A DNA stretch of 64,000 nucleotides from Desmodus rotundus. Lineage: Eukaryota; Chordata; Mammalia; Chiroptera; Phyllostomidae. The stretch lies in contig NC_071397.1 of NCBI RefSeq assembly GCF_022682495.2, positions 28,535,427 to 28,599,426 of the forward strand, in the 5' to 3' direction. The translations under genes and the position numbers were made by a program. The notes beneath the pieces were generated by a model. It searched no databases and was not told the origin of the DNA. It saw only the letters and a list, made by a program, of their open reading frames with translations. Of the stretch, positions 46,123-58,879 are shown one piece after another. Positions within the stretch are counted from its first letter, which is position 1, and each line of letters opens with the position of its first letter.

Positions 46123-48639
46123 AACTTAACTATGCTGAAACAAAAAGTGGGAGGATTATTAAATACCAGGATCAGTTCATGGAAAAAAGTACTGGAAGAT
46201 GATAGGGGCAAGGTCAATGTGATCAGGCCATCCAAGTTTGCTAATTGTTGCTTCTCCAAATTAGGTTCTTACCCTTCTGCAGAGACTGGGAGACAGAGGC
46301 ACTATCTTGTTGATTTCATTTCAAAGGAATGGTTCCTGAGCCCTTAGAAAGACATTTCTGGATTGTTGAAGATTTACATCTCAAAGGGGCAAAGTAAGAG
46401 CATACAGGTCCAACTTTTCTAAAGCAAACACTCTAAGAAAAGGGGGTGGGGCCTACAGTCAGGAAGAAGTTTACAGCTTAGTCAAGCTGCGAATGGTAAG
46501 GCCTTCTTGATCATCCTTCTTACTTGCTATGTTTTGCAGTTCCTCACATTCAACATTTTTCTTACCAAGTTTTGGTCTTTATTCAGGTTTTCTGGGGGGT
46601 TTTTGCTCATTATCACTTTTCTCTCCTATACAACAATAGACATTATTTTTTAGATTGCACATAAAACTGACCCATCTCAAAAGGACTGTTATCCATAGCC
46701 TGGCCAGATGGCTGGGAGAAGGTGGAGGGCCAGGAACAGGAGGGGCCTCCTCCCCCAGCCCTGGAAGCAAACCATCCAAGGCAATGGGCAGGGCCACAGG
46801 TCCCAGTAACCTAGCTCTCTTGCAAATGCTCCCTCCCCTACTCCCTAGCAAGATGGCAACAGGTGGAAGTATTGTAAAACTAGCAAGATAATTGGATGGG
46901 GGGAAGCCCTCCTATCCCCTTCCAGTACCTGATTGGGGGTGGGGCCAGAAGAAGGCAAGCACGTGTGCTATGGAGGTCAAATGGCAGCAAGGGAAGGAAG
47001 GGATGCACTCTGACCCACCTGGCCAATGTACTGGCTGGTGCATTCATGGGACCGTGTGGCTTTGGAAACCACATTGCCAACCCCACATACAGGATCCAGG
47101 AGGGAGCCTGAAGCCAGACAGTGGCTGGGAGCAAACCGATGGCCTGGAGGGCCACTCAACAGCCACTTGCAGTTCCCAAAGGATGGTACCTTAAATGGGA
47201 GAAGGAACTCAAAACGCTGCCTTTGGTTTTGGCCTGGCTGAGGTCGGCTGGGCCTTCCTCTGGGTTTCTTAGAGGGCATGGGCTTTGACACAAGACCACC
47301 ATTTGTCCAGATCCTGCAGCATTTGACTAAGACCTCTTTTCTGCCTCACCAGCCTCTGCCTCTAGAATTTCCCTATTGGTGATGGTAGGCAGCTGAGCCC
47401 CTATTTGGTTTGGTAAAAGGACCCTTTGTTTAATGGAAGGCCTGGGAAAAATAGCTTGTATTTTAAGAGTGTGGGGTTTGGTTTAGTCATAAACTAGGAC
47501 CCCATAACTATCTTAGCAATAATCTCCTATGAATTATGATTCTTCTCTGGAAAATACTTTCCTTGACCTTGGAATGCTTTCTCCACTCAGTAATTGCTCT
47601 CATGACTCTAACTCTATTATGGGCTCACCTTAGACTTTTATCTACTTTTGACCTTAGTTTTGTTTTGTTTTTTCTGTCAATATTATTATTCTAAGCAAAA
47701 ATTTTAACCAAATCATAAGTTTAATGAAAAAGAGGTTATACAATTATTTTCTTATTTTCAAATTGCACCATTTTTGTACTACTCTTGGTTTATAACTGAA
47801 TAGCAAAACAAGCTTAACTTTTTAATCCTTGGGTTATTGATGTTGTAGGTTTACTCAAAAATTATATGGTGTGAATAATTATATCATCATGGAAAACCCC
47901 ATTTATTTTCTCCAAACTCTAAATCAAAAGAAAAATATAACATCCACATGACCTGAACATATTCCATAAATTCAAGGCCTGACTTTAGGATTCCAAAGAC
48001 TTGTATTTTTTAAACAAGTTAAAATGTTCTCTTCCCTCCTAGATATGTTTCTCAGACTCTTTACCCACTAGCAGTGGGAGTGTCGTAAAAATAGAGCTAC
48101 TGGATCTTTATAAAACAGAAATGAAACTAGATATCGTAGACACCGCAAAGTTCTACCTTTTTATGTTTTAATGAGGTATATTGCTTGGGAATCTTAGCTA
48201 CATTAAACTCAAGTTAAAGTAACCATTTTGCTTTTTTTGGTGGTTATTTTTTGTCAGGCTTTGTAAGTCAGTGCTCTATGTCCAATTGTTTCTCCTACTG
48301 TTTTATTTATGCTATACTGAACGCAGCAGGTAATTAAACAGAGACTGGTAATGAAATTTATTCTTGACTCGCACTTTGACCTCTGATGTCTTCAGTGACA
48401 CAGCATTTCCCTATTTTTCTCAGCTTATCGCTCTCCAGAATAAGAGCAATTACGTCTATCCATATTTACGTGATAGAGAGCATATCTATTTTTTGTTTAT
48501 TTTCTAAAATGGTTCACAAATTAAAAATTCTGGCATGTTCGGGTCTCCAAATTTGTTATGGGCCATGCATGAGTCCATAGTTCTCAAATATTTAAGAGAA
48601 AGTACAGAGCCATATAAGCGCACGAGCTGAGGGGTAATG
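46123..48639. other. Anonymous DNA with a GC-rich block at 46680-47290
   Basis: The block 46680-47290 is richer in GC than the surrounding AT-rich DNA and keeps several frames open at once on both strands (70-104 codons). No domain is recognised. It could be a decayed internal part of an ERV following the plus-strand LTR, but no protease, reverse transcriptase or other motif supports this. 47600-48640 is AT-rich with nothing recognised. Confidence 0.45.
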
Positions 48640-48830
48640 TCAGTCAGGATTTGAACCCCGGCACGGCCCATTGCATTTTATGAAACCTTGAGCTGTGGCT
48701 CACTTTCCTCATCTGTATGTGGCAATAATGATAACAAACAATACATCCAAAAAGACTACTGTAAAGACTAGAAATAATGCAGCTAAAACACTTAGCACAG
48801 AACCTGGCACATAGCAGCCACTCAAAACAA
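48640..48830 (+). mobile_element. MIR SINE
   Basis: TCAGGATTTGAACCCCGGCA, TGAAACCTTGAGCTGTGGCT, CACTTTCCTCATCTGTATGT GGCAATAATGATAAC, then AGCACAGAACCTGGCACATA GCAGCCACTCAA follow the sense MIR order from B-box to 3' end. Confidence 0.82.
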
Positions 48831-49199
48831 AGCAAAAATAAATTAGGAATTTTAATGCTCACTGAAAATACACTTTTTAAAAATTATATTTATCCTAAAT
48901 ATACTTGATCCTAAGTCAAAGAAAAATCATTCGATGCTTTCTTGTGATAAATTATTAATTACAAGATGTTCAAATTGTGACAGTACAAAAAAACCACTAC
49001 TACTGTGATTATTATTTTCACAAAATTTACTTTTCTGGTTAATGGAGATTGCTGACTAACAGAACATGAGTTACTTCTTGGTTAGAACTGTGAGATCATC
49101 TGTTATTTATATTAAGTTGTTGCTCTTTTATGAAGGAAATGCTTCTGGCTCATTTTATCATTTTCCTAGAACTAAGATTAAGTTAATACCATTCTACAC
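48831..49199. other. Non-coding DNA
   Basis: AT-rich; nothing is recognised. Confidence 0.5.
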
Positions 49200-49666
49200 T
49201 GTAGGGGAGGAAAAATTTTACTTATAACTATCTAGGTTCTTTGACTGGTCTTATAATCAAATTAATATAAAACAGATTAACAGGAGAAAAATTTAATTAT
49301 ATCCATATGCAGGCCCTGTCACATATGAGACCCAAGGGCGAGTCCGACAGTAGAGACGAATGTGCCCTCCTGAGCCAAGGATGGTATAAGGGGCCTGGGG
49401 CTGCCAAGGGGAGGAGGGTGATTGACAGCATGATGAGAGCAGATGTTTTGTAATTAGATGTTTGCCCTGCCATACAGATAGGTCATTCAGATAAAAAGTT
49501 ATGTCTGGTAAGAGCTCTCTTTTTGGGTTCTCTATCCAAATTCTTTTTCGTAGGTAAGGGAATGATAAAAATTTTTCTTTAGTCCTCTGGGTCGTGATTG
49601 CTTTCAACTCAAAATAGCTCACATGCCAAAGTGACACATTTTTGGAGGTTCATCTTAACCCTTACA
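49200..49666 (-). mobile_element. Older LTR, same family (copy 3)
   Basis: On the minus strand it begins TGTAAGGGTTAAGATGAACC TCCAAAAATGTGTC and ends CTCCTGTTAATCTGTTTTAT, AGACCAGTCAAAGAACCTAG, TTCCTCCCCTACA, with TG...CA termini over 467 bp. This is the cleanest copy of the family. Its terminal block aligns with 43292-43390 and 46040-46122. No perfect target duplication is seen, in keeping with age. Confidence 0.72.
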
Positions 49667-50090
49667 GTGCATAAGTTCCTTCACAGTCACTCAGATCCAG
49701 TTAAGATTAGTATGTCAAAACTTGTAATGGGGGAGAAAAAACAAAGCAAAAACAACTAGCTCACATCAGGACCAGACCCACAGCCATGGTCAGATTTGTG
49801 GAACTCCAGCTGAATAGGCCACTTGTCTCAGGCTTAGGTAAGTAATCAGCATCTTGCTATTTTCTTGACCACAGAGCTTTCATTTATACTTCGAGTCCTC
49901 AAATAGTTTGTCACTATTGATCCTAAATATATCTTAGTGTTAGGATGGGGATTAAAAAATTACTATGAGTTTTCTTTTATACCATAGAAATTTGGGGTAT
50001 ATTAATTAATTATACAGCATCATCATAACATTATCTACATAAGCCCAAAACTGTCTTGATCTATTGTCAGTCAACACAGATTTTCTTTTC
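49667..50090. other. Non-coding DNA
   Basis: Nothing is recognised. Confidence 0.5.
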
Positions 50091-50298
50091 TTAAAAAATA
50101 TTTTATTTATTTATTTTTAGAGAGGGGAAGGGAGGGAGAAAGAGAGGGAGAGATACATCAATGTGTGGTTGCCTCTCCTGCACCCCCTACTGGGAACCTG
50201 GCCTGCAACCCAGGCATGTGCCCTGGTTGGGAATCGAACCAACAACCCTTTGGTTTGCAGGCTGGTGCTCAATCCACTGAGCCACATCAGCCAGGGCC
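50091..50298 (-). mobile_element. Ves-type bat SINE, well preserved
   Basis: Reverse copy: CTTAAAAAATATTTTATTTA tail, GAGAGGGGAAGGGAGGGAGA, GTGTGGTTGCCTCTCCTGCA, CCCAGGCATGTGCCCTGGTT, perfect reversed B-box GGGAATCGAACC and reversed A-box/head CCACTGAGCCACATCAGCCA GGGC. All diagnostic parts are present. Confidence 0.95.
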
Positions 50299-50429
50299 AT
50301 AATTTCTATTTTAAGGCAAGACCACTTATATCTTTTGTTTGCTGTTATCCAAAGTCTTCAGTCTCTATCATATATAGGGCAACAAATTGCCTCTTATTCA
50401 TGGAAAAATAAAAACATCTTATTCATGGA

Positions 50430-50800
50430 TTCATTAAGTTGAGAACCTGTGCTAGGAACAGTAGTATATAGAAAAATGAGCTGGACATAGAACTTCTTCA
50501 GGAAGCTTACATTAAGGGGGAGATAAGCCAGTCACATCAATAACTATAAATATAGCAATGCAAAGACAGAAAGTGCTCATTCACCCAGCAATTCACTTTC
50601 TCATTCACTCACTCAGCCACAGAGTGTTTTTATTTCTTAACACAGGTGAGGATCAATGCTCAATTCTGGTGTTATAATGGTGAACAGCAACAAAATAATA
50701 GCAAATTGAAGCTCCCTCTTTGTTACTTTCACCTTAATGTGTATGTGGTGGTGTAGGAATGGGGTGGTGTAAACAGACAATTGAACAAGCTGTGGAAAGA
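50430..50800 (+). mobile_element. L2-like fragments
   Basis: Two successive L2-like 3' segments occur. One has AACCTGTGCTAGGAACAGTA and TTCTTCAGGAAGCTTACATT AAGGGGGAGATAAG. The other has AATGGTGAACAGCAACAAAA, GAAGCTCCCTCTTTGTTACT and TAAACAGACAATTGAACAAG. Both are diverged and the call is by eye. Confidence 0.5.
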
Positions 50801-52049
50801 GACTTTGGAGATCAAGCAGGATCTGCCAGAGCATTCTAACATATTTGTTTCTGTTCACCCTAAGATCATACCTTCTTACCTTAGCCCCTATCACAGTGCA
50901 CTGTAGGTCACGGTTTACATGCCTGCTACCTGCTCCTTCTCCTCTGTCTGGTTCTCAAGACATTGTAATAGTTGTATTTGTGAAAATAACTACCTAAGCA
51001 ACACCAACTTTCTTTATTTACCAATTATCTTCATACTCTAACTTCAAACTTGAATATTAAGTACAGCTACAATGCATTCTCAGTAATTATGTCTTTTCAT
51101 GGACTTGTATTTCCTCCTAAAAAATCTGTCTTAATTTTATCTTCTATAAGGTTATAATATTAAAGAACCAATTATTTTGCAACTGATAAAAAATGTCATG
51201 TAGTTAAACTCCTTATGGATTTCAGAATCACACTTGTGCCAAGTGTTACATTTATAACAAATCTAAAAAATTGTTTTGTGCTTGAGTGGTCCACATTAAA
51301 AATAAGTTTAATTAAAAGAAAGTAAAGGGTCATAATTTCTGGTTTTTGAATACTTTGAATACTGGTACATTTTGAGTTTCTACAACATCCCATTTGAGAT
51401 AAAAGTCAAATGGGGGTAATAATATAACTGCATATCCTATATTGTTCTCCTTCTCCTTTTTTTTCCAGCATTTGAAAATTCTCTACTTGGCCTAGGTCTG
51501 CTCTGAATTACTCATCTCCCCATATTCCTCTCAAATGACTCCTCCTCTTTGTATTTGTGTACTTTTATGTTATAGCAAAGGTTAAGATGTTTTTTCTTCA
51601 TAAGCCCTTCTAAGTTCTGAGTCCAAGATCTTGTAGTAAAGATACCAGAGGGATCACACACATATTTGTTCTGATTCATTATAATAGCCCAGGCCAGATG
51701 GGCATCCAGTGGAAGAATGAGGAGAAGAAGCCAGGCAGAGTACATGGCATAAATGTTTTTCTTTGCCAAAAATCTCCCAATCTCCAGTAAATGGTTCAGT
51801 CTAAGCTATGAATTAAACTTAAAGCTTGTGTAAATTCCAATGGCAATATCACATTAGGACAATATGAAGCACAGGAATCTGGACAGAAATATGTGGAAAG
51901 TCAGGGAAAAAAATTTTTAGCGAAAAGTTTAGATGTCTAGGATCTCCTCAAGTGTAATGATTTTAAATGATATAGGTCATTTCAATTCCAAAAGATCCAC
52001 TAAGACCACTTGGTGTAAAGGAAAGCAAATGACACCTGGAATCAATTAA
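50801..52049. other. Non-coding DNA
   Basis: AT-rich with no feature recognised. Confidence 0.5.
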
Positions 52050-52255
52050 AGGGCATGACTTTGGCATCTTGCTCTTCCGTCCTGTGAGACTTTGGGAAAA
52101 TCACTCAGTTCTACTGGGCATGTTGTATTTGCCCATAAAATGAAAATTACATTAGTGACACCTGTCTTTTCTAGTGAGCATAATGATCAAATGAGATGGT
52201 GGCATTAAAGTATTATGTAAAACCTACCACACATTACAAATATCATTTATCATTA
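52050..52255 (+). mobile_element. MIR SINE, diverged
   Basis: GGGCATGACTTTGGCATCTT, CTGTGAGACTTTGGGAAAAT CACTCAG, CCCATAAAATGAAAATTACA, ATAATGATCAAATGAGATGG follow the sense MIR core. Confidence 0.65.
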
Positions 52256-52999
52256 AGTGAAAGTAGATTTAGTGGAATTGAGGAAAGTATGGTTCAGAAA
52301 CTATTAAATGAAGTGTAAATATTTGGATTGATTTCAGAGTTTGGAAAATTAGTATAATTTATTCTTGTTCATAGAGTGCATTTCCTCAAGCACAGTACTT
52401 TATAAATTTTAATTTAAATTTTAACTTAATAGTTTACCAATTAAGAACATGATAATTGAAGTCTGTTTTGTACATATTATCAAGTGTAACACTTAATCTT
52501 AACTTTGGCTCTGAGTTATAGGAAAACCCTAAACAATAGTGATATGAAAAAAAATAAAAGTTTCTTTCATTCTTATGTAAATGTAGGCAGCTCCATGCTC
52601 GTTAGATATTTATTTCCTTCTAACAAAATGTTTTCTGCGATACTAAACTTACAATTTTCACCTCAGTGTCCAATATGGATACTCTAGTTCCAGCCATCAT
52701 GGAAACAATTCATCTGACAATAAAGAGAAAAAGGGAGAGAGAATACTTTCCAAAGTTTCCCATAATATTTTTTCTTATAGCTCATTGACAAGAGTCTAAT
52801 CATGTGACTTTAAAAGCAAGGATGGGAATCCTGTTATGAGGGCAAGGAGCAAACATGTATTGGGAGAATCGAATCATCTCCACAGTAACAATGAGGGAGA
52901 ACTCCTAGCATTTAACCTCCAGTAAGCAACAGAATGTATAATCTGATCAAAATCTTCTTTGAAATTACTGGTAATAGAGCTAATTTCTTATTTTTTTCA
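52256..52999. other. Non-coding DNA
   Basis: Nothing is recognised. Confidence 0.5.
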
Positions 53000-53160
53000 A
53001 AGAACAATTATTTCCTGGATAAAGTCTATGTGCAGGTATTTCACTGGAAATAAAAAAGGAAAACAAATTCCTGACCCTTAGAAGCTATAATTTATGAAAT
53101 AAGCATACAAATAAGAGTTTCAATGATATAATGTGATAATACGAGAGACAGTGATTTTGA
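53000..53160 (+). mobile_element. L2-like fragment, weak
   Basis: ACAAATTCCTGACCCTTAGA AGCTATAATTTATGAAATAA GCATACAAATAAG resembles the L2 3' pattern (CCTGCCCTCATGGAGCTTACATTCTAG...ACAATAAACAA). It is weak. Confidence 0.4.
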
Positions 53161-54233
53161 ATTCATGGAAGGAAAAGTAAGTGTTGCATCATTTGGAGAT
53201 GCCCTCATTATTTGCTGAAGTCATGCATTAGATGGCATCCTAGAAACCTGAAAAAAATGCATATTCCTCTCAAACTGCTTCGTTTACTACAAGGCAGTAT
53301 TGCATGCACTGAGAAAAGATTATGAATCATAATTTCATTTCTTTTAGAAATATATACTTGACATATTCATATTGAATCGAATGGCATAAATAAATAGATA
53401 CTCAGAAAAGACGTATATTATTTGCATAAGCTTGATTTGAAATGACTCAATGATTCTTACAGCACTGGGTTCAGAATCAAGTCAGTTCCGCAGCAGCGCT
53501 CACCCCTCGTGGAATTCTGGCATAAAGACTTCGCGGTCAAAGTAGGAGGACAGGTTGCTGAATGTAATTGGATTCTCTTTCTTGTTCCAATACTAACTTT
53601 GACTACTGCCACGCCTCTCCTCAGAAGGCAAAAATGTATGGAGAAGAATAGAAGGAGGCAAGGTTGGAAGTGGGTTGAGAGGAACACTTTTCACCCTCTT
53701 TTAAAAAAAAAAAAAAGGAGAATGAAATTATAGCTCTCTAGAGAAGACTGGGAACACATTTCAACTCCTACTCCACCCCTCTTCACCCTCTCCCTCTCCC
53801 TCTCAGCCCCGGGCCGATATCTCTTTCTCTCTCTTCACTACTGTTATGCTTGAGGTTAAAAACGGAGGGAGTTTCTCAGCTCAGCCACATTACTTTAAAC
53901 TGTATAATTTAGAACCATGATATAAGAATCAAAGACTATACTTAAAATATTTGTAAGATCTATTTTTGACTTAAGGGTATTTAGAATCTTACTTCACTTT
54001 TCCTGTTGACAAGTTTTGCTGTTTTGTTTTTAAATAAAAATGTTAAGTCTGATAAGAGGAAATGGTAGAAAGCATGACATATCATATTGAAACAAAGGAG
54101 ATTAATAATAAAGCTTCGGCTCAACCCAGAAACATTGTGATCCAGCTGTCACCATTTCTAGACAAAGTTAGAGGCTCTTAAGTTACATACTGCTGTTTTT
54201 TTGAAGATCTGAAAATAAAGTAAAATAATATTT
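53161..54233. other. Non-coding DNA
   Basis: No gene. An A-run lies at about 53703-53716 and CT-rich sequence at about 53765-53835. Confidence 0.5.
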
Positions 54234-54235
54234 TA

Positions 54236-54542
54236 CAGTTGACCCTTGAACAACACAGGTTTGAACTGCACAGATCCGTGTATAGTCAGAGCTATTTTTC
54301 AGATTTGTTTACTGTATTTTCGCTTATTATTTTCTTAACATTTTCTTTTCTCTAGCTTACTTTATTATATGAATACAATATATAATACACATACATAAAT
54401 TTGTATTGACTGCTTGATGGATCATTAGGCTATTAGTAATCAAGTTTGGGGGAGTCAAAAGTTATATGCGGATTTCCAACTGCACGAGGTGAGTGTGTGG
54501 GGGGGAGGTCAGCGCCCCAACCCCATTGTCCGAGGATCAACC
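54236..54542 (+). mobile_element. Tigger7/MER44-like DNA transposon
   Basis: The left terminus CAGTTGACCCTTGAACAACA follows TA at 54234-54235, then CAGGTTTGAACTGCACAGAT CCGTGTATA. The right part is AAAGTTATATGCGGATTTCC AACTGCACGAGG, ending CCCCATTGTCCGAGGATCAA CC. The element is longer than the sister copy at 11894 and keeps more AT-rich interior. No transposase is readable. Confidence 0.82.
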
Positions 54543-56889
54543 TTTTTTCTTCCCCTTTTCAATCAACTTTTTGCTAGTCCACTTAGGTTCCAGACTTTAA
54601 AGTGACTTATACTAATAAGTCTAGCTATATTCTCTATTGATAAAATTAAATAATTTGAAGAGTATGACTTTTTTACACAAAAGGAAAAAATGTAAATTCA
54701 GAATTTGAAGTGTCCTTATTTTTTGACCTTACTCATTCCAGTAATGCATTCTAAATATACACATATGTCATGATTTCCTGCCGTTGTGTTTTTATACTTA
54801 CGTAATTTTTATGTCTTTAAGCTCATTTAAAACGTATCTAATTTACCTAATGCAGGATTCTCTGTATACACTGGATGCTCAATAAAAATTTTGTCCTTGA
54901 AATCATCAATGGCAAAACCTGTTGAGACATGGTAAATAAAAAAGACCACCTAGGGTTTGCCTGGCCTGAGCTCTTCTTTTCCAATAGATAAATGTCTTCC
55001 AAAAAATGTATTTATAGTCATTACTTAGAAAAGTAATGGTACTAAAAATAGTTTATTTTGCTCCATATTTTTTGGTGGGGGAGGGGAAATATGTACTCTG
55101 ACCATAGTTGTCTGTTCCACTAACTTGGTAGGTTTCCTCACTTTCAAAGATAATTATTGAAAGATACAAAGCAGTTTGAGACATCTTCAATCTTGCTTCA
55201 GAATAAGCAACTTTCCACAATATGATTTCAGCATTTCCTAACCCATAGACTGAAATCTTAATTTGTTCTTGGCAATAGTTTGAGATGTTTTCACAAAGTT
55301 GGTGTATGGTGCACAGTAGTAAGCAGTGTGTCATCAGAAGTCAAAGGTTAAAGAACATGAAACTGGAGAATCATTTAAAAAGGACCCCAGAGAAAACCCC
55401 AATGCGGAAACGAGAAAAGCCAGTAGTTTTCTATTCTTTCAGGGCACTGGAACCCATGGTTTAGAATTGGATGACGGTCTAGTCAGTGGGTCTTTGGTTT
55501 TCCAGTGGTAATCTGCTCATAAGTGCAAGATCCCACAGCTCAACAGAGGCTTCAGTGCATCCTCGCTATTAATATTATCTGGCTTTCCACTTCTCGACAA
55601 AGAGAATTCCCATTCTGTTTGGGTATACTCAAACCTCTGATCTCCCTCCTACATCTTCATCTTTAGCAACAGACTCAACTCCTACTCCCAAAGAATCTGG
55701 TAACTGTCACAGATGGAATTATCAATATCTTAACTTCCCACCATAAAGTATGTTAACTTTCTACATTTACACCCAATTTTTCTTCCTTCTATAAGTTTTA
55801 AATCAAGAGAGGACTCTCTTCTTTTCCAAAGCCAGTTCCTCTAATATGCTTTAGATTTCATTTCTATCATATCTTTCCAGAAGTTGATGGAATTAGTTCT
55901 CTCACTCCTGATGCACAATGTCTCTCTATTTAATTCTTTACTTAACATTTAAACTTACTTTAGTACCTCTCATTATAAAAATAAACCTCATACCATCATT
56001 GCCTTCTAATAATTATAGAAGTATTGATAACTACAACTCACATGTACTTGAGTTGCAACTTCATTCTTGGCCAAGGGAAGTCGAGCCAACAGAATGGTGG
56101 TGTCGCCACAGAAATGTCTCACTGCTGGTTCAAGAGAGAGTGGGTGATAGCCCCATCTAGGGTCATGCAAGTAGAGAAGTCAGCAGATACACTATAATGA
56201 AATATAATCAAATAAAAATTGGTGATTGACTGTATGCGGGAAAATAACAAGGATGACATCAGGTTCTTGGTTGAGAATGATGGTGTTCTTTCACAAACGG
56301 AGGAACTGACTTGAGGGGAAGTGTGCAGAGTTCATTTTCGGACATGCTGGGCTTGAAGTATCTGGGGTTGGATGGCTCAGATATAAGCAGATAGGGGTTC
56401 AAAAGGTAGGCACAAGTAGGATTCTCCCATGTCAGGTTAACATTGGTACTTTGGAGTGGAAGCTCTTTGAGTTCTCCACAACTCATCGTGGCCAGAGCTC
56501 ATAACTGGCCCGGCGATGGCATTCAGCACAGTTCACCTGTGCTGGTTGCTCAACAGCAGGCAGCTTCCCTCCGGTTTCTGGAAAAGTCCGGAGTACCCAA
56601 TCAGATGAATCTGCTTTCCTCCTGCACACCACCAGGGACAAGATTACTCTGTTTGCCTTTTTTTTTTTTTTTTACATCTTTCATCATTAGCTATGGATTC
56701 TGTTTTCATAGCAGGTTTTCTAAAGATGTGTATCAGTTCTAATGGCATCCTAAATTTAAATATGAATGTATAGCAGAGACTTCCACTTTTGTTACTCCTT
56801 CTAGTACTTTAAGAATTTGCTAAATCTAGATAAGTTACTAGAATAGGTTGAGAATTTGCTTAAATATTCATTATTATTAATCCTTTTTA
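54543..56889. other. Non-coding DNA
   Basis: No gene is recognised. A T-run lies at about 56659-56673. Frames of 60-100 codons near 55053-55510 and 56259-56742 show no domain. Confidence 0.5.
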
Positions 56890-57030
56890 GAACTCACTAA
56901 GAACAAAGCATTTTACATTTATTCTATGTAATTTTAAGGTAACTCTATTTAGAAAATTTTCACTCCCATCTGACAGATGAAAGAGTAGGCTGTGAGGAGT
57001 TGAGTAATGTGTGTAAGGTCACGCATCTGG
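56890..57030 (-). mobile_element. MIR-like fragment, antisense
   Basis: GCATTTTACATTTATTCTAT, TTCACTCCCATCTGACAGAT GAAAGAGTAGGCTG, GTGTGTAAGGTCACGCATCT GGTAGC. This is the antisense MIR order, diverged. Confidence 0.7.
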
Positions 57031-57067
57031 TAGCTTCAATTGCCAAGAGTCAGCCCGTGGCTGACTA

Positions 57068-57248
57068 AGTTGCTGATTGTGAACCTGGTTGCACCTTGGA
57101 ATCACCTAAGGAGCCTTAGCAATTCGATCACTCAGGCTGCACCCTCAACCAACTACATCAGAATCTTAGGGGTAACACTAATAGGCCCATGTTTTCAGAG
57201 CTCCCCAGGTGACACCACTGTGCACCCCAGGTTTAGAAATACTAGCCT
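57068..57248. mobile_element. MER5A-like hAT transposon
   Basis: CTGGTTGCACCTTGGAATCA CCTAAGGAGCC, ACATCAGAATCTTAGGGGTA, then TTTCAGAGCTCCCCAGGTGA and TGCACCCCAGGTTTAGAAAT ACTAG. The terminal halves are inverted (GGAATCACCTAAGGAGC / GAGCTCCCCAGGTGA), as in MER5A. It is close to full length and very old. Confidence 0.85.
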
Positions 57249-58879
57249 ACCTCTAAAACCTAGGGCCATTTCCATACTTGGCCACCTCTGAATCCAAAAT
57301 TATTTTCATTCCACATTGAAACAGCCTTGTAACACCAAGTAGACTGTCAATTAAATTTGATAAACAGAATAAATAAATGTCTTCCTGATAGAAGAGCATT
57401 ATCTTCCTCTGCCTTCTAAGTCATCAAAGAAATATCTTCGAAGCCTAGACACCCCAGCAACAGGGTGAGAGAGTTTCGTTTGCTCTGCTTGTTAAAGTTG
57501 AAGGCAGTTTTATGTACATTACTATTACCCGTGTTTTTGAGCCACCCTTGGTGGTTCTTGCTTACACCAGAGGATATAAACCCACTGACACACGGTTCCC
57601 TCTGCAGATACAGAACACAATGTTAATCAATTCGTAGAGGTGGCTTAGAGCTTGTACCACATTTTGAAGTCCTTAAATTATTAGTAAAGCTTTAATTGAA
57701 CCCTAGGCCTTATTTAGCAAATGACTTTAAGTAAATTTCATTCTGAATAAAGTTGTTATTTCCCGTGCCTGAAATTAACAGTATATAATGAAGCATCTGC
57801 TATGCATGGGGTACAAATGTTTGGATTCCCAAAGGACGCATTTCAAAGGGCCAGATTTTCCTGTTGTTCATGACAAACTTTCCAAGGTTTTCAAATTATG
57901 AACACGTTTTCTGCAAGACATATTTTTGACATCTGAAAAACAGATTTTTGTCTCTATTGACATCTGTCTAGCAGTTTTCTTTTTAATGGTGCCACTTTAT
58001 TTTAATATGAAATAAAAATCTAGTAAGAGTAATATTTTCTGAGGTACTGATATATTTACAAACTGCTTGTATTGATCATTAACTATTTTGTATTATAAAT
58101 GGCTTTACATTAGCAATTTCTTTTATTTATAAGGGTCACCTTTGTGTCAGAGATTTTCATTATGCGGAAAATAACCTTGAACTGTTTTTACAAGTGGAGC
58201 ATAGAGATGTTTCTTATCATAGCTTTGTGCCACAGATTTAAAGCAAGTATTGCAACTTCCGTTTAATAGTAAACCAAGAGATTTTAAGAAACAACTAAAG
58301 CCCATTATATATCTTCCATTGATATTTTCTAATACATACAAGGGCGGCAGGGGGAATGCACAGGCTAAATATTTGGGTCTATGAGAGACATTTGTCAGTT
58401 GTCCGCAAATGACATAGCTGTCAGTGTAGCATTTCACAGCAGTTGTGGACTAAGGCAGTTTGAATAAAGTGGCATTAACAAGAAACTTCTGATAGAATCA
58501 TTAATAACACAAAACATTTCATTTCATGTTATGAAATAGTAAAGTTTATGGTCACAATGCCCTCTGGTTTTATTGAGTTCTTTCATTTGGATTGAAGTGC
58601 TGTATCCTGATAACCTCAAAGCACATTTGCACATGTGGAGTCTACATAACAAAACTATACTTTTAAATGTTGCTTTTTTGTTATGGTTGGCAATGATTTA
58701 GATAACAAGGATTCATCAGGTAATATCATTTTTGTTTGTTTATCATAACATCTGTTTACTAGCTACACATTGTTTTATTTCAAAAAGTATTTGAGGTGGT
58801 TTAAAGAATGTAGTTAACCATATAAAAATTAATATTGGCAAAATCAAGATACTTCACAGCATAAGACAACATACCCTAG
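57249..58879. other. AT-rich non-coding DNA
   Basis: No gene or clear repeat. 57630-57810 has complex AT-rich sequence with TAAAGCTTTAATTGAACCC and is a weak conserved-element candidate. Confidence 0.45.

Noticed and set aside
46880..47291. Overlapping frames of 70-104 codons
   Set aside because: All in one GC-rich block with several frames open on both strands, and no motif found.
50091..50298. tRNA-like sequence (B-box, A-box) as a functional tRNA gene
   Set aside because: It is the head of a Ves SINE, followed by SINE body and A-rich tail. The other SINE heads in the window are the same.
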